Source: CALJFL01 sp047633055
Lineage (GTDB): Bacteria; Pseudomonadota; Gammaproteobacteria; Pseudomonadales; Halieaceae
Direction of reading: 5' to 3'
DNA: 64,000 nt
Assembly: GCA_047633055.1 (NCBI GenBank)
Contig: JBLIEI010000001.1
Coordinates: 62,001 to 126,000 of the forward strand
Part shown: positions 1-7,356 of the stretch, piece after piece
Layout of the letters: each line of letters opens with the position of its first letter
Numbering within the stretch: position 1 is the stretch's first letter
Notes under the pieces: generated by a model
Told to the model about the DNA's origin: nothing
Database searches by the model: none
Seen by the model: the letters and a program-made list of their open reading frames with translations, nothing else
Program-made: the position numbers and the translations under genes

Positions 1-329
1 TGGGACGCGCCGAAGCCTTCGCCATGAAGAACCCACCCCTAGCCAGTTTCGTCGATGGCATTGGTAACGGTTTGGGTTATTCGATTGTCCTTATTTGTGT
101 CGCGGTCATCCGTGAATTGTTCGGTGCTGGCAAGTTAATGGGCGTCGAGATTTTACCGTTGGTTACTGAGGGCGGTTGGTATCAACCCAACGGTATGTTG
201 CTTTTGCCGCCCAGTGCTTTCTTCATTATTGGTTTATTAATCTGGGGCCTGCGCAGTGTCAATACCGATCAGGTAGAAGCGCCTGATTTCAAAATGGCTA
301 AGCACACACCTGTGGAAGAGGGCGTTTAA
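1..329 (+). CDS. nqrD: Na+-translocating NADH:quinone reductase subunit D (3' part)
   Basis: This is the C-terminal half of NqrD, an integral membrane subunit of the sodium-pumping NADH:ubiquinone oxidoreductase. The frame is open from the window edge, and the residues GRAEAFAMK before the first internal Met match the conserved middle of NqrD, so the gene starts upstream and Met24 is not its start. The visible part has the DGIGNGLGY motif and two or three membrane helices. It ends one base before nqrE, as in the usual nqrABCDEF operon. Identification is from family sequence knowledge plus order; nqrA, B and C must lie to the left. Confidence 0.95.
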   Translation, partial: GRAEAFAMKNPPLASFVDGIGNGLGYSIVLICVAVIRELFGAGKLMGVEILPLVTEGGWYQPNGMLLLPPSAFFIIGLLIWGLRSVNTDQVEAPDFKMAKHTPVEEGV

Positions 330-938
330 ATGGAACATTATCTAAGTCTCTTTATCCGTTCTATATTTATTGAAAATATGGCGCTGGCGTTCTTTTTAGG
401 CATGTGCACCTTCCTAGCGGTTTCCAAAAAAGTAAAAGCCGCCTTTGGTCTGGGTGTCGCTGTTGTGGTGGTACTGACAATCACCGTGCCGATTAACAAT
501 TTGCTTTATACTTACCTGCTGTCAGATGGCGCATTGGCCTGGGCGGGTTATCCCGATCTGGACTTAAGCTTCCTCGGTTTGCTGACCTACATCGGGGTGA
601 TAGCAGCTTTGGTGCAAATTTTGGAGATGTTTCTCGATAAATACGTGCCAGCACTCTACGCCGCACTGGGTGTGTTCTTGCCGTTGATCACGGTGAACTG
701 TGCCATTCTCGGGGCGTCTTTGTTTATGGTCGAACGCGACTATAACTTTGGCGAGAGCGTGGTTTACGGCGCTGGCGCCGGCGTTGGTTGGGCACTGGCG
801 ATCGTTGCCTTGGCCGGTATACGCGAAAAACTCAAGTACAGTGATATCCCTGATGGTTTGCAGGGGCTCGGTATCACTTTTATTACGGTAGGCCTTATGT
901 CGCTCGGCTTTATGTCCTTCGGCGGCATCGATATTTAG
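330..938 (+). CDS. nqrE: Na+-translocating NADH:quinone reductase subunit E
   Basis: NqrE, 202 residues, is the six-helix membrane subunit homologous to NqrD; together they carry an iron centre and contribute to electron transfer and Na+ movement. The sequence is hydrophobic throughout and has the typical start (MEHYLSLFIRSIFIENMAL) and the NCAILG segment with the conserved Cys. The length matches the family. It begins directly after the nqrD stop and is followed 16 bases on by nqrF, so translation is probably coupled. No anomalies are seen. Confidence 0.97.
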   Translation: MEHYLSLFIRSIFIENMALAFFLGMCTFLAVSKKVKAAFGLGVAVVVVLTITVPINNLLYTYLLSDGALAWAGYPDLDLSFLGLLTYIGVIAALVQILEMFLDKYVPALYAALGVFLPLITVNCAILGASLFMVERDYNFGESVVYGAGAGVGWALAIVALAGIREKLKYSDIPDGLQGLGITFITVGLMSLGFMSFGGIDI

Positions 939-954
939 ACGGAACTAGAAAGAT

Positions 955-2178
955 ATGGATATTACAATCTTCTTTGGTGTTGGTATGTTTACCGCCATTG
1001 TGTTGCTACTGGTGTTTGTCATTCTGGTTGCACGTTCACAGATGGTGAGTAGTGGCGCCGTCACTATTTTAATCAACGGCGAGAGAACTATCACCGTCCC
1101 CGCCGGTGGGAAGCTTCTGCAGACCCTGTCAGAGGCCGACCTGTTTCTGCCCTCGGCCTGCGGTGGTGGCGGCACCTGTGCCCAGTGTAAGTGTATTATT
1201 TCTGAGGGCGGCGGTTCCATGTTGCCAACCGAGGAGTCGCACTTTACTCGTCGAGACGCGAAGGATGGCTGGCGACTGAGTTGCCAGACTGCGGTCAAGC
1301 AGGACATGAAGATTGAAGTGCCGGAGGAGGTCTTCGGTGTTAAACAGTGGGAATGTACTGTGGAGTCGAATCCCAACGTCGCTACCTTTATCAAAGAGCT
1401 GACCCTGCGCCTTCCCGAGGGTCAAAATGTCGATTTCAAAGCCGGTGGTTATGTGCAACTCGAATGCCCGCCCCACCTGGTGAAGTACAGTGATTTCGAT
1501 ATCGATGAAGAGTATCGAGGGGACTGGGAGCGCTTTGGTTTCTTCAAAGTTGAGTCGGAAGTTAAAGAAACTGTTATCCGCGCCTACTCCATGGCCAACT
1601 ATCCGCAAGAGCAGGGTATTGTTAAATTTAATATTCGTATCGCCACGCCGCCACCAGGCAGCGAGGGTATACCGGCGGGAGAAATGTCTTCTTGGGCATT
1701 TAATCTTAAGCCGGGTGACAAGGTAAATGTCTACGGGCCCTTTGGTGAATTTTTTGCCAAGGAAACTGGGGCAGAGATGGTGTTTATTGGTGGCGGTGCT
1801 GGTATGGCGCCCATGCGTTCACACTTGTTTGACCAATTTAAGAGGCTCCACTCCAAGCGTAAAATTTCTTTTTGGTATGGCGCCCGGTCTTTACGCGAGA
1901 TGTTCTATCAAGAGGACTATGATCAACTGGCGGCTGAAAACGAGAACTTCGACTGGCATGTCGCTCTGTCAGATCCGCAACCGGAAGACAATTGGGACGG
2001 CATGACGGGTTTCATTCATAATGTACTCTTTGAGAACTATCTCAAAGACCATCCGGCACCGGAAGATTGCGAGTTCTATATGTGTGGTCCCCCCATGATG
2101 AACGCTGCGGTCGTGCAAATGCTGGCCGATCTGGGGGTCGAACCGGACAATATTATGTTAGATGACTTCGGCGGATAG
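955..2178 (+). CDS. nqrF: Na+-translocating NADH:quinone reductase subunit F
   Basis: NqrF, 407 residues, is the NADH-oxidising entry subunit of Na+-NQR. One N-terminal membrane helix (about 4-26) is followed by a 2Fe-2S ferredoxin domain with ligands C69, C75, C78 and C110. Next comes a ferredoxin-reductase FAD domain (RAYS at 209-212) and an NADH domain (GGGAGMAP at 279-286, MCGPPMM near 376-382 with the conserved Cys377). Length and motif order are standard. The gene's last 17 bases overlap the start of apbE. Presence of Na+-NQR fits a marine organism. Confidence 0.98.
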   Translation: MDITIFFGVGMFTAIVLLLVFVILVARSQMVSSGAVTILINGERTITVPAGGKLLQTLSEADLFLPSACGGGGTCAQCKCIISEGGGSMLPTEESHFTRRDAKDGWRLSCQTAVKQDMKIEVPEEVFGVKQWECTVESNPNVATFIKELTLRLPEGQNVDFKAGGYVQLECPPHLVKYSDFDIDEEYRGDWERFGFFKVESEVKETVIRAYSMANYPQEQGIVKFNIRIATPPPGSEGIPAGEMSSWAFNLKPGDKVNVYGPFGEFFAKETGAEMVFIGGGAGMAPMRSHLFDQFKRLHSKRKISFWYGARSLREMFYQEDYDQLAAENENFDWHVALSDPQPEDNWDGMTGFIHNVLFENYLKDHPAPEDCEFYMCGPPMMNAAVVQMLADLGVEPDNIMLDDFGG

Positions 2179-3220
2179 ATTGCAAAGCCACTCAAAGGAG
2201 TGGCTTTTTTTTGTCGTGGGGGTGGTGCTGCTACTGACAGGTTGCGCCGACGATTCAAGAACACCGCTGCAGCTGTCAGGCTATGCACTGGGTACAACCT
2301 GGCATGTGACAGTTGGAAGCAGCGATCAGCCTGAAATTGATCCTGCTGCTTTGCGGGCTCTGGTTCAGGGTCAGCTCGACCGGGTCAACCGAAGTATGTC
2401 CACTTATCTGACAGACTCAGAAATCAGTCTGTTTAATGCGTCTTCCGTTGGCGTCTGGCGAGAGCCTTCAGCGGATTTCTTAACCGTACTGGATGCAGCA
2501 CTGGCCATTGGCACTGCAACTGATGGCGCCTACGATATTACCGTGGGTCCTCTAGTCGATCTCTGGGGATTTGGCCCTGGCGAACCCCGTACCGGGATTC
2601 CATCGCGTGCTGCGGTTGCGCAGGCCAAAGAGCAGGTGGGTCAGGTCAAAGTTGAACGAGATGGCCTGCGAGCACGTCGTATTAAGGATGTGTCTCTGGA
2701 CTTTTCCTCCATCGCCAAGGGGTATGCTGTGGATCTGGTGGCAGAGACACTGGTCCATGTTGGCGTGACACAGTATATGGTCGAAGTTGGCGGCGAAATG
2801 CGGGTCGCTGGTATGAGTCCGCGTGAAGATCCGTGGCGTATTGCGATAGAACAACCAAATCCTGAGCGTCGTGAAGTTGCACGCGCCATATCAATCACTG
2901 ACGTGGCAGTGGCGACCTCGGGTGACTATCGCAATTATTTTGATCTGGATGGCGAGCGCTATTCTCATACCATCGACCCACGAACGGGTTACCCGGTACG
3001 TCACGATCTGGTATCCGTGACGGTAGTAAATAAGAGTACAATGCTTGCAGATGCCTGGGCGACAGCGCTTACCGTATTGGGCGCAGAAGAGGCCTTTGCG
3101 CTCGCCGAGGAAAACAGCTTGGCGGTTTATTTCATTCGGAGTACGCCAGACGGTTTTGTGGCAAGCCACACGGTTGCATTCGAGCCGTTTATGAAAACCT
3201 TTGCATCAAGCACGGAATGA
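2162..3220 (+). CDS. apbE: FAD:protein FMN transferase, lipoprotein
   Basis: ApbE covalently attaches FMN to threonines of NqrB and NqrC, so it is a maturation factor for the preceding operon. The 352-residue product has a signal peptide ending in the lipobox LLTGC (Cys28), then the ApbE signatures GTTWHVTV, DFSSIAKGYAVD, EVGGE, HTIDPRTGYPV and DAWATAL, which carry the FAD and Mg2+ contacts. The start overlaps nqrF by 17 bases. Oddly, codons about 8-17 coincide with a perfect terminator-like hairpin and T run. Starting after the hairpin would destroy the signal peptide, so I keep this start. Confidence 0.95.
   Translation: MTSADRLQSHSKEWLFFVVGVVLLLTGCADDSRTPLQLSGYALGTTWHVTVGSSDQPEIDPAALRALVQGQLDRVNRSMSTYLTDSEISLFNASSVGVWREPSADFLTVLDAALAIGTATDGAYDITVGPLVDLWGFGPGEPRTGIPSRAAVAQAKEQVGQVKVERDGLRARRIKDVSLDFSSIAKGYAVDLVAETLVHVGVTQYMVEVGGEMRVAGMSPREDPWRIAIEQPNPERREVARAISITDVAVATSGDYRNYFDLDGERYSHTIDPRTGYPVRHDLVSVTVVNKSTMLADAWATALTVLGAEEAFALAEENSLAVYFIRSTPDGFVASHTVAFEPFMKTFASSTE
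2184..2212 (+). terminator. Intrinsic-terminator-like hairpin inside the apbE signal-peptide region
   Basis: A perfect 10-bp stem (AAAGCCACTC, loop AAAG, GAGTGGCTTT) runs into eight consecutive T residues, beginning five bases after the nqrF stop codon. It has all the features of a strong Rho-independent terminator for the nqr operon, yet it lies in the opening codons of apbE. It may end most nqr transcripts and allow apbE expression only by read-through or when ribosomes prevent folding. Confidence 0.85.
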
Positions 3221-3245
3221 TAAGCTACACCTCATAGGAGGTAAC

Positions 3246-3479
3246 ATGACATTATTTTTTATCAGCGCAGTAGTCATTGGACTGGTGATTGCCGGTATGG
3301 CGATCGGCGTTATTATGGGCCGGCCCCCGATTAAAGGCTCTTGCGGCGGTTTGGGCGCGCTGGGTGTCGATCAGGCCTGCGAACTGTGCGGTGGTGATCC
3401 CAAAAGTTGTGATGAAGGGAGCCGTGACGGCCGGGAAGGTAAAGCGAATCCCGGCTTATACTATCCTGCGTCCAAGTAG
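3246..3479 (+). CDS. nqrM: Na+-NQR maturation protein NqrM
   Basis: A 77-residue protein with one N-terminal membrane helix (about 3-25) and a cysteine-bearing tail (SCGGLGALG, ACELCGGD, SC), matching NqrM (DUF539 family). NqrM is needed to insert the iron centre held by NqrD/NqrE. An in-frame upstream ATG exists at 3201, but the ATG at 3246 has a strong ribosome binding site (ATAGGAGG, six bases upstream) and gives the normal family length. It follows apbE by 25 bases and completes the nqr maturation set. Confidence 0.93.
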   Translation: MTLFFISAVVIGLVIAGMAIGVIMGRPPIKGSCGGLGALGVDQACELCGGDPKSCDEGSRDGREGKANPGLYYPASK

Positions 3480-3493
3480 AGAAGTCTGTACTG

Positions 3494-4756
3494 TTGAGCT
3501 CATCTCCGGGCAATATTGGCAACTACGCATTTTTTATTGGTCTGCGTTACAGTTTTAGCCGCCAGCGAAATCGTTTTACCTCCGTTATTGCCCTTATATC
3601 TATGCTCGGTATGGTGCTGGGTGTCGCCAGCCTCATCACCGTGCTTGCAGTAATGAATGGTTTCGCCGGAGAACTCAGGGGACGTATTTTATCCCTCGTG
3701 GCACACGGCTATGTGCAGCAGGCCGATGGTGATATTGCGCAGTGGCGTGATCTCGCCGATGCGATTGTTGAGCAGCCGGGTGTGGTTGCAGTGTCGCCCT
3801 ATATAGCAGACAAAGTGATTCTGGGTAGCGATCGAATTTTGCGCGGTGCGCTGCTAACTGCGATAGACCCTCTGCTGGAGGGGGCAACCTCCCGGATTCC
3901 GAGTGCTATGGTGTTCGGTACTATAGAGTCACTTGATCAGCAGCCTTTTTCGGTGGTGATAGGGACTTCACTGGCGCGTATTCTGGGCGTGTTGCCCGGC
4001 GATAGAATTGAAGTGATAGTGCCTAGGCTGACCGTAACTCCACTGGGAATATTTCCGCGCAGTAAGCGCTTGGTCGTTACCGGCTTTTTTGAAGTCGGTG
4101 CCCAGCCTGACGCTACTCAGGTCTACGTGTCACTGCGCACAGGGCAAAAATTGTTGGGAGGTGCGGGCAAGGTCAGTGGCCTACAGGTAAAGACAAAGGA
4201 TCTGTTCACCGCGCCAGAGACAATGGCAGCGCTAAAGCGCCAGCTGCCGGGAAATTTAGAGGTTCGCGACTGGAGCCAGACCCAAGGTTCCTTATTCCGG
4301 GCTGTTAAAATGGAAAAAATTATGGTCAGCATTCTGCTGCTCAGTGTGGTTGCCGTCGCCGCCTTTAACATTGTCTCTACTCTGGTGATGTCGGTAGCCG
4401 AGAAGCGTCGCGATATTGCGGTTTTGAGAACTATGGGCGCCAGAGCAAGCGGCATAATGGCGATCTTCGTTGCTCATGGCATGGGGCTGGCGGCTGTGGG
4501 TATTGGTCTGGGTGCGCTGCTGGGCATTGTTCTAGGAACATATATTGCAGCAATAATTGCTGTTTTTGAGAATTTTTTAGGAGTCAAATTGTTTGATCCC
4601 TCTGTATATTTTATTAGCGAATTGCCGGCAGATTTGCAGTGGCTCGACGTCATAGGTGTTGTTACAGCCTCATTGTTGCTGAGTCTGTTGGCGACCGCTT
4701 ATCCTGCTTGGCGGGCCGCCAGGATAGCACCTGCTGAGGTGTTGCGTTATGAATGA
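3494..4756 (+). CDS. lolC: Lipoprotein-releasing ABC permease LolC
   Basis: LolC/LolE-family permease, 420 residues, for release of outer-membrane lipoproteins from the inner membrane to LolA. It has an N-terminal helix after the family-typical start (FFIGLRYSFSRQRNRF), a large periplasmic MacB-like domain, and three C-terminal FtsX helices (about 275-410) ending in AARIAPAEVLRYE. The start is TTG; no ATG fits the conserved N-terminus. It overlaps lolD by 8 bases. Because it comes first in the C-D-E order I call it lolC, although the two permeases are paralogues. Confidence 0.93.
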   Translation: MSSSPGNIGNYAFFIGLRYSFSRQRNRFTSVIALISMLGMVLGVASLITVLAVMNGFAGELRGRILSLVAHGYVQQADGDIAQWRDLADAIVEQPGVVAVSPYIADKVILGSDRILRGALLTAIDPLLEGATSRIPSAMVFGTIESLDQQPFSVVIGTSLARILGVLPGDRIEVIVPRLTVTPLGIFPRSKRLVVTGFFEVGAQPDATQVYVSLRTGQKLLGGAGKVSGLQVKTKDLFTAPETMAALKRQLPGNLEVRDWSQTQGSLFRAVKMEKIMVSILLLSVVAVAAFNIVSTLVMSVAEKRRDIAVLRTMGARASGIMAIFVAHGMGLAAVGIGLGALLGIVLGTYIAAIIAVFENFLGVKLFDPSVYFISELPADLQWLDVIGVVTASLLLSLLATAYPAWRAARIAPAEVLRYE

Positions 4757-5429
4757 TCTGGTACTGCAATGTCAAGACCTGGGGCGAACCTACGTTGATG
4801 GTGATCACTGTGTATCAGTGCTGTCGCGAGTTGACTTAATATTAAAGGCTGGCGAAAAAATCGCAGTGGTCGGTGCCTCTGGTTCAGGTAAATCAACCCT
4901 GCTGAATTTACTTGGCGGCCTGGATGCTCCTACCGAGGGCACCGTTAGTCTTGCGGGTAAAGACCTGGCTACCCTGAACGAGCGTGAGCTGTGCCACTGG
5001 CGTAATCAGAGGCTGGGGTTTGTCTATCAGTTTCATCATTTGCTGCCTGAGTTTGATGCCTTGGAAAATGTTGCCATGCCGTTACTGATTGGCGGCGTAA
5101 CGCGCAAGCAGGCGTGGCAGCGTGCGGAGGCATTGCTGGGTCGTGTAGGCCTGACCAGTCGACTACGCCATCGTCCGGGTCAGCTGTCGGGCGGCGAGAG
5201 ACAACGTGTTGCTATTGCCAGGGCATTGGTCAATTCACCGGACTGTGTGTTGATGGACGAGCCTACCGGCAACCTTGATCCTCATTCAGCCTCTCAGGTT
5301 TTAGAGTTGATTGATGAGTTGGGTCAAGAACAGTCATCGTTTGTTGTGGTTACTCACGATCCAGCGATTGCGGCGCGTATGCACCGTACCGTCGTACTTC
5401 GCGATGGCTCCCTTCATGATGATAGTTAG
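4749..5429 (+). CDS. lolD: Lipoprotein-releasing ABC ATPase LolD
   Basis: LolD, 226 residues, powers lipoprotein release by LolCE. Walker A GASGSGKST, Q-loop (VYQFHHLLPEF), signature LSGGERQRVAIARAL, Walker B VLMDEPTGNLD and the switch His (VVTHD) are all intact, and length is normal. It overlaps lolC by 8 bases and the next gene begins on the base after its stop, so the three genes form one translationally coupled unit. Confidence 0.97.
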   Translation: MNDLVLQCQDLGRTYVDGDHCVSVLSRVDLILKAGEKIAVVGASGSGKSTLLNLLGGLDAPTEGTVSLAGKDLATLNERELCHWRNQRLGFVYQFHHLLPEFDALENVAMPLLIGGVTRKQAWQRAEALLGRVGLTSRLRHRPGQLSGGERQRVAIARALVNSPDCVLMDEPTGNLDPHSASQVLELIDELGQEQSSFVVVTHDPAIAARMHRTVVLRDGSLHDDS

Positions 5430-6671
5430 GTGAGCTTTCTCGAAATCCTGCGCATCGCCAGCCGCAATACGTTTGCACTGGGCCGCGGCTATCTTTCAAG
5501 TTTTCTTTCCTCCCTGTCGATGCTCGGTTTGGTACTGGCGATAACCTTGTTGATTACAGTGCTCTCCGTAATGAACGGTTTCGACAAAGAAATGCGAGAG
5601 CGGATATTAAGCCTCGTTCCTCACATTACGGTGCAGTCGCACAGTGCAATTTCTGACTGGCCTACGCTGGCACATGTGGTAGGGCAGCACCCTGACGTTG
5701 CATCGGTGATACCGTTCGTTCAATTTGATGCCTTGTTTATGCGCGGCAGCGACATTGAAACTGCTCGTGGTGTAGGCCTTGATTTTCATGCTTCGCAAAA
5801 TAGCCCGTTACTGGCGATGCTGCCGCTAGAGTCACGGCAGGATTTTTTGGGGCAAGACGATGGCCTGTTGCTGGGCAGCGGGATTGCTAGCCTGCTCGAT
5901 GTGCAGCCGGGAGATCAACTGACATTGGTCGTGCCTTCACTTAGAGGTAATGCCAGCCCCGGAGCAACCCGTTTTGAAACGGTTCGATTAAGCGCCGTTT
6001 TGCATACAGGCACCGAGTTGGATCAGAGTGCAGCGGTAGTGCATCTACCGCTTGCGGCGAAGCTTGCCAATATTGAGGGGCAGGTTAGTGGTCTACAAAT
6101 AAGCACCCGTGAGTTGTTCAGGGTTGCGGATATTGGCTGGGAGTTGGTCACCCAATTGCCGCCTGGATATTACGCCACCAACTGGATGATGACCCACGGC
6201 AATCTTTACGCTGCTATTCAACTATCCCGCGATCTTGTCAGTATTCTGTTGTTCTCGATTATAGCGGTCGCAGCTTTTAACGTTGTGTCTTCGTTGGTGC
6301 TGGTGGTATTTGATAAGCGTGGCGATATCGCGATTTTACGAACCCTGGGCGCGTCTCCGGCAAATATCGCTAGCGTATTTGTGTTGCAGGGCGCAATGAT
6401 AGGCGCGGTGGGTGTCGGCTTGGGAAGCGTCCTGGGCGTTGCTACCAGTCTGGCAGTGCCAGGTGCGGTCGCCGGGCTGGAATCGTTATTGGAGATACAG
6501 TTTCTTAATACCGACGTCTACCCCGTTTCCTTTTTGCCGGTAGACATATTGTTCGACGACGTTCTGAAAGTCGGCTCGGTGGCCTTGGTGATGTGCCTGC
6601 TGGCCTCTATTTATCCCGCACTGCGTGCCTCCCGCTTGGCACCAGCGAGTGTTCTACACGAAGAGGGTTAG
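5430..6671 (+). CDS. lolE: Lipoprotein-releasing ABC permease LolE
   Basis: Second LolC/E-family permease, 413 residues, starting with GTG immediately after lolD. It shares with LolC the N-terminal helix and LSMLGLVLAI segment, a periplasmic domain, and a three-helix FtsX C-terminus ending in ASRLAPASVLHEEG. It forms the heterodimeric membrane part of the exporter. The 3' end nearly meets the convergent DUF2062 gene (4-base gap) with no clear terminator between. Confidence 0.94.
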   Translation: MSFLEILRIASRNTFALGRGYLSSFLSSLSMLGLVLAITLLITVLSVMNGFDKEMRERILSLVPHITVQSHSAISDWPTLAHVVGQHPDVASVIPFVQFDALFMRGSDIETARGVGLDFHASQNSPLLAMLPLESRQDFLGQDDGLLLGSGIASLLDVQPGDQLTLVVPSLRGNASPGATRFETVRLSAVLHTGTELDQSAAVVHLPLAAKLANIEGQVSGLQISTRELFRVADIGWELVTQLPPGYYATNWMMTHGNLYAAIQLSRDLVSILLFSIIAVAAFNVVSSLVLVVFDKRGDIAILRTLGASPANIASVFVLQGAMIGAVGVGLGSVLGVATSLAVPGAVAGLESLLEIQFLNTDVYPVSFLPVDILFDDVLKVGSVALVMCLLASIYPALRASRLAPASVLHEEG

Positions 6672-6675
6672 CGCT

Positions 6676-7227
6676 TTAGGGTGGCGCAGAATTTCGGGCC
6701 GACTCCTTTCTCCCTGCTCTTAATCTTTTGCGCTCGGCCCAGTGCCTGGCTACCTTCATCCGCCAGAGCATGCTGATTACAAAGTAGCCCAGTGAGCCAA
6801 AGAACAAGCCACAAATAAAACTACCTAGCAAAAAAGGCTGCCAAATAGTTGCCAAGCTGTCTCTCAACCACGCCGAACTTAATGCAAACTCTACCTGTTG
6901 TACAGGAATGTCGATGATCATCGCGCCCACTCGATAGGACAGATAAAAAGTTGCCGGAATCGTTAGTGGGTTGGTAATCCAGACCAGGCCAATTGACAGG
7001 GGGAGATTACAGCGCAGGCGCACCGCCAACACTGCGGCCAGAATCATCTGCCCGGGAATGGGTATAAAAGCCACAAACAGGCCGACAAAAAAAGCCATCG
7101 AAGCGGCGTAGCGGTTCAGGTGCCAGAGGTTCGGTTCATAGATCCAGCTGCCCAGTAGTTGCAGGGATCTTATCTCGCGCAGCTTCGTCGGGCTGGGGAT
7201 GAATTGTTTGAGCGTTTTCTTCGGCAT
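6676..7227 (-). CDS. DUF2062 membrane protein
   Basis: A 183-residue membrane protein of the DUF2062 family, whose role is not established. The N-terminus (MPKKTLKQFIPSPTKLRE), the EPNLWHLNR segment and the FIPIPGQM and WITNPLT motifs are characteristic, with three to four predicted helices. An upstream in-frame start at 7269 would add 14 residues with no family counterpart, so the Met at 7227 is preferred. It is divergent from comEC and convergent with lolE. A strongly basic C-terminus (WAERKRLRAGRKE) faces the cytoplasm by the positive-inside rule. Confidence 0.85.
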   Translation of the reverse strand: MPKKTLKQFIPSPTKLREIRSLQLLGSWIYEPNLWHLNRYAASMAFFVGLFVAFIPIPGQMILAAVLAVRLRCNLPLSIGLVWITNPLTIPATFYLSYRVGAMIIDIPVQQVEFALSSAWLRDSLATIWQPFLLGSFICGLFFGSLGYFVISMLWRMKVARHWAERKRLRAGRKESARNSAPP

Positions 7228-7356
7228 ATCTGTAATGGATGAATTAGACGTGTAACGCAGAATCGACATGTGGTTGACTCGTGCTTGGCCTCTGCTCTAT
7301 GTCCGTCGGCATGGAAGGTTCGCCATTATGCACCTAATCAAGTGGGTTCTCTACTG

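Noticed and set aside
7270..7356. Longer comEC start at GTG 7270
   Set aside because: The added 29 residues are not hydrophobic or family-like, while MRSWMIGA at 7357 matches typical ComEC N-termini.
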